DNA from: JAAYZQ01 sp034428935
GTDB lineage: Bacteria > Chloroflexota > Anaerolineae > JAAYZQ01
Assembly (NCBI GenBank): GCA_034428935.1
Contig: DAOUHB010000097.1
Span: 1 to 64,000 of the forward strand
Reading direction: 5' to 3'
DNA: 64,000 nt
Below are positions 60,279 to 64,000 of this stretch, piece after piece (position 1 is the stretch's first letter; each line of letters begins with the position of its first letter). A model generated the notes under the pieces. It saw only the letters and a program-made list of their open reading frames with translations, was not told the DNA's origin and ran no database searches. The translations under genes were made by a program, and so were the position numbers.

Positions 60279-60737
60279 TCAGGCCAGTTCCAGGATGCGC
60301 TCGAACCCTCGCTCCAGGTAGTCCTCGATCACGTCGGCACAGGTGCGATAGGCCTCGATGGGCAGGCCGTAGGGGTCCTCGACGTCTCGACGCTTGCCGG
60401 CGACTTGGCTCAAGCGATGTACTTTCCACCTGTACTGGGGCCAGGTGTTGGCGATCATCTGCTCGTGCTCCCGGCTCATGACGAGGATGAGATCGGCTTC
60501 GGCAACGTCGGCGGATGTCAGGCCGTGGGCACGATGCCCGGAAATGTCCACGCCCCGTGCAGCCATGACCTCCACGGCGTGCTCGCTGGCCGGCCGATCC
60601 TCCAGCGCCCAGGTTCCCGCGGAGCGCACCGTGTATTGCCCGTCGAGCCCTTCCCTGGCCAGGCGCTGGCGCAGCAGGCCGGCGGCCATGGGCGAGCGGC
60701 ACAGGTTCCCGGTGCACACCATCAATATCAGGCTCAT
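60279..60737 (-). CDS. Low-molecular-weight protein tyrosine phosphatase
   Basis: 152 residues. The P-loop CTGNLCRS (C8-x5-R14) starts at residue 8 and the general acid is in DPYG (D121), both intact, so it should be catalytically competent. RSAGTWALEDRPASEHAVEVM and KSxxRAHGLTSADVAEADLILVMS-like segments are typical of bacterial Wzb-type enzymes that control tyrosine kinases in polysaccharide export. Arsenate reductases share the fold, but the extra redox cysteines of ArsC are lacking. ATG 60737 lies just after a near-consensus promoter. Position next to two glycosyltransferase genes (convergent) suits a polysaccharide role, unproven. Confidence 0.92.
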   Translation of the reverse strand: MSLILMVCTGNLCRSPMAAGLLRQRLAREGLDGQYTVRSAGTWALEDRPASEHAVEVMAARGVDISGHRAHGLTSADVAEADLILVMSREHEQMIANTWPQYRWKVHRLSQVAGKRRDVEDPYGLPIEAYRTCADVIEDYLERGFERILELA

Positions 60738-60765
60738 AGCGGCATCTCTCCCAAGTGTAGGAGCA

Positions 60766-60794
60766 TTGTAGACCAGGCCTGGACTGGTGTCAAG
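60766..60794 (-). promoter_or_regulatory. Promoter for LMW phosphatase gene
   Basis: Perfect TTGACA (60789-60794), 17 bp, TACAAT (60766-60771) on the minus strand; leader about 22 nt. Confidence 0.78.
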
Positions 60795-60816
60795 CTGAGG
60801 GGAGGCCGGCCCAACA

Positions 60817-60847
60817 AAAAGGGCCGGGGCGGCGATGCCCCGACCCC
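60817..60847 (-). terminator. Intrinsic terminator after hibernation factor gene
   Basis: Minus-strand stem GGGTCGGGGC / GCCCCGGCCC with one G-U pair, 6-nt loop and TTTTT tail (60817-60821). It closes the tadB-tadC-comF-hpf transcript just upstream of the LMW phosphatase promoter. Confidence 0.82.
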
Positions 60848-60862
60848 GGTATGACCGGTTAC

Positions 60863-61414
60863 TCAGTCAAGCTCGGGTTGCAGGAGGCCATAGTTGCCTC
60901 CCTTGCGCCGGTAGAGCACGTTGATGCGTCCCTCCTCGGCGTTAAAGAAGACAAAAAAGTCGTGGCCCAGCAGCTCCATCTGCTCGACCGCCTCTTCCGG
61001 GACCATGGGAGTCATCGGGAACCGTTTCACGCGGACGATGCTCCGGACTTCTTCCTCCAGCTCCTCTCCAAGGGCGATGGGCAGGGGCTCCACCGTGGTC
61101 CCGGCGCCGCGCCATCGATTCTTGCGCTTGCCTTTGTATCGTGCAATCTGCCGATACATCTTGTCCAGGACGGTGTCGATGGCCGAAAACATGTCATCGG
61201 AACGCTCTTCGGCGCGCAGGATGGTGCCATTGGATCGCACCGTTACCTGGCACACCTGGCGGTCTTGGGCAGCTTTGGTTTCTTCGCTGGAGAGCTCGAC
61301 CCATGCCTCGCTGATTGAGGGCAGATAGCGGTCCAGTTTCCCTATCTTTTGCTCGACATATTCCCGGAGTCGATCGGTCACTTCGACGTTCTTGCCCTTG
61401 AGAATCAGTTCCAT
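60863..61414 (-). CDS. hpf: Long-form ribosome hibernation promoting factor
   Basis: 183 residues. The N-terminal RaiA/HPF domain (1-100; MELILKGKNVEVTDRLREYV, DMFSAIDTVLDKMYRQIARY) binds the decoding centre; the C-terminal dimerisation domain (about 130-183; IVRVKRFPMTPMVPEEAVEQ, FVFFNAEEGRINVLYRR) drives 100S ribosome formation. This is the long HPF of most non-gammaproteobacteria. AAAGGAGAG precedes ATG 61414. It follows comF by 21 bp and ends at a strong terminator, so it is the last gene of its transcript. Confidence 0.96.
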   Translation of the reverse strand: MELILKGKNVEVTDRLREYVEQKIGKLDRYLPSISEAWVELSSEETKAAQDRQVCQVTVRSNGTILRAEERSDDMFSAIDTVLDKMYRQIARYKGKRKNRWRGAGTTVEPLPIALGEELEEEVRSIVRVKRFPMTPMVPEEAVEQMELLGHDFFVFFNAEEGRINVLYRRKGGNYGLLQPELD

Positions 61415-61435
61415 TTTCCACTCTCCTTTATAGTA

Positions 61436-62221
61436 TTAACTCTCCAAACTGAATTGCCGTTCGTCGGGCGGCCTTGCCCGGGCCAGCGTATAGGCTACGA
61501 CAGATGTTGCCCCCGCTTCCTTCAGCGCTTCACAGGCCGACGCCAGTGTCGCTCCCGTGGTGCAGACGTCGTCCACGAGCAGCACTGCCCGTCCGTCCAG
61601 CCTCCCCGGTTGGCAGCGAAAGGCGTCCTTAACGTTGATGCTTCGCTGCTTGGCGTCGAGGTCCACCTGCGGGGCTGTGGCCTTGACGCGGTGCAGAGCG
61701 CCTTCCAGCAGGGGGATCTGCAGAGCCGCGGACAGCTCCATCGCCAGCAGCGCAGCCTGGTTGTAGCCGCGCTGCCGCTGCCTGCGCGGGTGGAGCGGCA
61801 CGGGCACCACCACCTGCGGAACCCACTCGCCGTCGAGCGCCGGCCAGGCAGTGGCCATGAGGCGACCGAGAGGTCCCGCCAGGGCCGTGAGATCCCGGTA
61901 CTTGAACTGGTGGATGGCCTCGCGCAGCGGGCCGTCGTGAAAGGCGCAGGCCCGCAGCCCGTCCAACGGCGGAGGGATGCGGCACGGACGTTCCGTGCCG
62001 TGCGCGTCCAGCGGCAAGCCGCACCGGTGGCAGATCGGGGGGTAGATCATCTCGATCTCGGCTATGCAGGCAGTGCATAGCCAGGCCCCGAGGCGCTGGC
62101 AAACCATGCAGCGCGGTGGGAAAAGAAGATCGGCCGCTGCCTTACCAATCTTTTTCAGGAACGCCAGCCCGGCAACCTGCCAGGCTGTACAGCTTTCGTT
62201 CAACTCGATACGTTGATTCAC
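61436..62221 (-). CDS. comF: ComF family phosphoribosyltransferase-like protein
   Basis: 261 residues from GTG 62221 (GAAGGGAC upstream); a longer frame starts with TTG at 62260. N-terminal zinc-finger cysteines CMVC, CTAC and CHRCG, then the phosphoribosyltransferase core with VPVPLHPRRQRQRGYNQAALLA and the PRPP motif VLLVDDVCTTGATLASA. ComF proteins assist DNA uptake in competence, as ATP-driven ssDNA translocation partners in some bacteria. The nearby Tad/type IV-like pilus genes fit a DNA-uptake or adhesion locus, though Tad pili are not proven competence machinery here. Confidence 0.92.
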   Translation of the reverse strand: MNQRIELNESCTAWQVAGLAFLKKIGKAAADLLFPPRCMVCQRLGAWLCTACIAEIEMIYPPICHRCGLPLDAHGTERPCRIPPPLDGLRACAFHDGPLREAIHQFKYRDLTALAGPLGRLMATAWPALDGEWVPQVVVPVPLHPRRQRQRGYNQAALLAMELSAALQIPLLEGALHRVKATAPQVDLDAKQRSINVKDAFRCQPGRLDGRAVLLVDDVCTTGATLASACEALKEAGATSVVAYTLARARPPDERQFSLES

Positions 62222-62260
62222 GGTCCCTTCGCTTCTTCGAGCGTAGGTCCCCGGCAACAA

Positions 62261-63193
62261 CTATATCATACCACCAAGTGCGGATTCTTTGAGCATCAGG
62301 ATTGCCGGCCCCAGGATCACGATCAGGATAGTAGGGAAAATGAGAAATGTCATGGGAATGAGCATTTTGATGGGAGCCTGGTGTGCCTTTTCCTCTGCCC
62401 TCTGGCGGCGCTTGATGCGCATCTGCTCCGACTGGATGCGAAGCACCTTGGCGATGCTGATACCCAGTTGGTCGGCCTGGACCAGGGCAGCCACAAAGCT
62501 GGTGATGTCTGGCACTTCCATTCGCTCGGCCATATCGCGCAATGCCTGGCGGCGGGACTTGCCTACGCGCATCTCGGTCAGCATGCGCTGAAACCCACGA
62601 CTGATCTCATTGTCCCATTTTTCCGCCACGCGCTGCATTGCTCCGTCAAAGGGCAGGCCGGCCTCGACGCTGATGGTCAAAAGGTCCAGCGCATCGGGCA
62701 AGGTTTTCACAAGCTCGTCCTGCCGCTTGCGGATGCGGCCGCCAAGCCAAAGCACAGGCAGGAAGAAGCCGAGGAGGGCCATGGCGGCGGTAAACAGCAA
62801 GCGCTGTCCTACCTCTGCCCCGGCCAGCATGCCCAGGACAAAGGTGAGGACGCCCAGGATCGCAGAAGCCAGGCCACGGATCCCCAAGAAGTCTGTGGCA
62901 CTCCAGTTGTTCGGGTTGCCCGCCAGATCCAGGTTGTGGCGCGTTGTCTCCAGCGTGCGTTCTGGCGTAAAGCGCTGGACGAACTGTGAGCTTGCCTGGA
63001 CCAGGGGGATGATGACGCGCTGGCTGAACGGCTGCGCCAGCTCGATCTCTTCCAGCGTCATGGGCCGGCCACCGTATTCGACCAGGCGCGCTTCCACTTC
63101 GTCGGCCGGGCGCGGCGAGGCGATGCCGAGGATGATCAGCATCAGCGCCATAAAGACCATAAGGGCGATGGCCCCGAGAATCATTGGCGACAT
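62261..63193 (-). CDS. tadC: Tad pilus inner-membrane platform protein TadC
   Basis: 310 residues. Type II secretion F-domain (about 165-285; VKTLPDALDLLTISVEAGLPFDGAM, VPDITSFVAALVQADQLGISIAKVLR) flanked by three or four membrane helices, the TadC layout. ATG 63193 has GAGGAG upstream; the open frame starts at 63235. It lies 31 bp after the tadB stop. TadB and TadC form the polytopic platform that the TadA ATPase drives to assemble Flp pili. TadA and the pilin would be expected further right, outside the window. Confidence 0.93.
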   Translation of the reverse strand: MSPMILGAIALMVFMALMLIILGIASPRPADEVEARLVEYGGRPMTLEEIELAQPFSQRVIIPLVQASSQFVQRFTPERTLETTRHNLDLAGNPNNWSATDFLGIRGLASAILGVLTFVLGMLAGAEVGQRLLFTAAMALLGFFLPVLWLGGRIRKRQDELVKTLPDALDLLTISVEAGLPFDGAMQRVAEKWDNEISRGFQRMLTEMRVGKSRRQALRDMAERMEVPDITSFVAALVQADQLGISIAKVLRIQSEQMRIKRRQRAEEKAHQAPIKMLIPMTFLIFPTILIVILGPAILMLKESALGGMI

Positions 63194-63224
63194 GAGTTCT
63201 CCTCTTGACTTGAATCTCCCGGTG

Positions 63225-64000
63225 CTAAACCTCAATGTTCACGATCTTGCGGATGATCAAGAATCCGAGGGCGACCATGAGAGCGGCGGTGCCGAGCATG
63301 ATCCAGCCACAAGGATCGGTGAACATTTGACCGATGTAATCCTGGTTGATCATGTACAGCACAATTCCCAGGATGATAGGCAAACCTGTCAGGACGTAAC
63401 CCGAGATCATCTGCTGCGCCGTGAGGACACGGACTTCTCCTTTGATCCGTACCCGCTCTCGGATGGTGTGGCCGATGGTGTCCAGGATCTCGGCCAGGTT
63501 GCCACCCACTTTGCCCTGAATGTTGATGGCCGTGATCATCAGGTCCAGGTCGTCGCTGGGGACGCGGCGGAGCATATTGCCCAGGGCTTGCTCGTAGTGC
63601 AGCCCCAGGCCGATCTCTTGCACCACGCGATGGAACTCGGTGGCGATGGGCGGCGGGAGCTGCTGGGCAACGGTCTCCATCGATTGAACGATGCTAAAGC
63701 CGGAACGAAGCGAGTTGGCCAACAGGGTGATCGTGTCGCCCAATTGATCGTTGAACTGGTTCAGGCGCCTTCGCTTGCGCAGGTTGACGTAGAGGCGTGG
63801 CAGGAAAAAGCCGACGACGCCAAAGACGAGGGCCAGTACCGGCGAGCCGAGGAGGAACTGGCCCAGCATGGCAAACAGAACGATCGAAAGGACGTTCACC
63901 ATTGCGAACTCGGCCACGCGCAGCTTGAGGTCCGCCTGCGACAGATCGAGCTGGAGATCGGTAGCAAAGCCCCGCTTCTGGACAGCCTCTTCCAGGCCAT
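63225..64000 (-). CDS. tadB: Tad pilus platform protein TadB, N-terminus beyond window
   Basis: At least 257 residues seen; the frame continues through the right edge (LEEAVQKRGFATDLQLDLSQ at the edge is typical of the TadB region before its membrane helices). The F-domain (QLGDTITLLANSLRSGFSIVQSM, LDLMITAINIQGKVGGNLAEIL) and the flanking helices match TadB. An internal ATG at 63917 is inside the domain boundary and not the true start. First of the tadB-tadC-comF-hpf run seen here. Confidence 0.92.
   Translation of the reverse strand, partial: GLEEAVQKRGFATDLQLDLSQADLKLRVAEFAMVNVLSIVLFAMLGQFLLGSPVLALVFGVVGFFLPRLYVNLRKRRRLNQFNDQLGDTITLLANSLRSGFSIVQSMETVAQQLPPPIATEFHRVVQEIGLGLHYEQALGNMLRRVPSDDLDLMITAINIQGKVGGNLAEILDTIGHTIRERVRIKGEVRVLTAQQMISGYVLTGLPIILGIVLYMINQDYIGQMFTDPCGWIMLGTAALMVALGFLIIRKIVNIEV

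Overview
The window is GC-rich, gene-dense bacterial chromosome. The protein repertoire suggests an anaerobic or facultative Chloroflexota member (Anaerolineae/Caldilineae-like). It includes a bacterial alpha-2-macroglobulin, a zinc-ribbon cyclase-STAND regulator with a SpoIIE-type partner, Tad pilus genes, several lipoprotein ABC binding proteins, a 2-oxoacid:ferredoxin oxidoreductase and a glycyl radical enzyme. This placement is inferred from protein flavour; there is no rRNA or other marker gene here. I saw no tRNA, rRNA, CRISPR array, insertion sequence or prophage. Promoters are unusually legible: many TTGACA / 17 bp / TATAAT-like pairs.

Layout. 1-5880 (-): a large alpha-2-macroglobulin running off the left edge, preceded by a Cys-motif protein of unknown function. 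6083-11425 (+): an SCP2-domain protein, then an unknown helical protein, 3-hydroxyacyl-CoA dehydrogenase, a two-gene ABC exporter and a GH1 beta-glucosidase. 11422-15906 (-): a signalling pair made of a zinc-ribbon/cyclase/STAND ATPase and a TPR/SpoIIE phosphatase, apparently one ancestral protein split by in-frame stops. 16052-17342 (-): yraN-miaA. 17429-22630 (-): D-aminopeptidase, diaminopimelate-decarboxylase-like enzyme, peptide-binding lipoprotein and M20 peptidase, coupled as an operon. 22806-27467 (-): a small double-CxxC protein behind a palindromic operator, trehalose synthase, and a single-chain methyltransferase/BsuBI-PstI endonuclease. 27594-34304 (-): a LacI-controlled alpha-glucoside ABC operon with a membrane protein and an Ldh2-type dehydrogenase.

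34634-36222 (+): folate/pterin genes (folB-folK fusion, folE). 36289-39914 (-): a homocysteine-methyltransferase-like gene and a two-subunit oxoacid:ferredoxin oxidoreductase. 40562-48190 (+): an Fbp/Afu-type ABC transporter with an oversized permease, two tandem PfkB kinases and an MFS transporter. 48487-50897 (+): a LarA-like (DUF2088) isomerase homologue and an esterase. 50920-52448: divergent MoaD-like gene and manA. 52476-56835 (-): glycyl radical enzyme, its activase and a duplicated split-barrel protein. 56994-60116 (+): a secreted lipoprotein and two GT2 glycosyltransferases. 60279-64000 (-): LMW phosphatase, hibernation factor, comF and tadC/tadB, the last running off the right edge.

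How it fits together: the dominant theme is scavenging of sugars and peptides (alpha-glucosides, trehalose/maltose, beta-glucosides, peptides, possibly sugar phosphates) feeding an anaerobic, ferredoxin-using metabolism. The most unusual items are the fused restriction-modification protein, the split cyclase/STAND-SpoIIE regulator, the orphan glycyl radical operon, the transporter-kinase cluster, and the layered control region upstream of lacI. The first gene (1-4853) and last gene (63225-64000) are incomplete because they cross the window edges.
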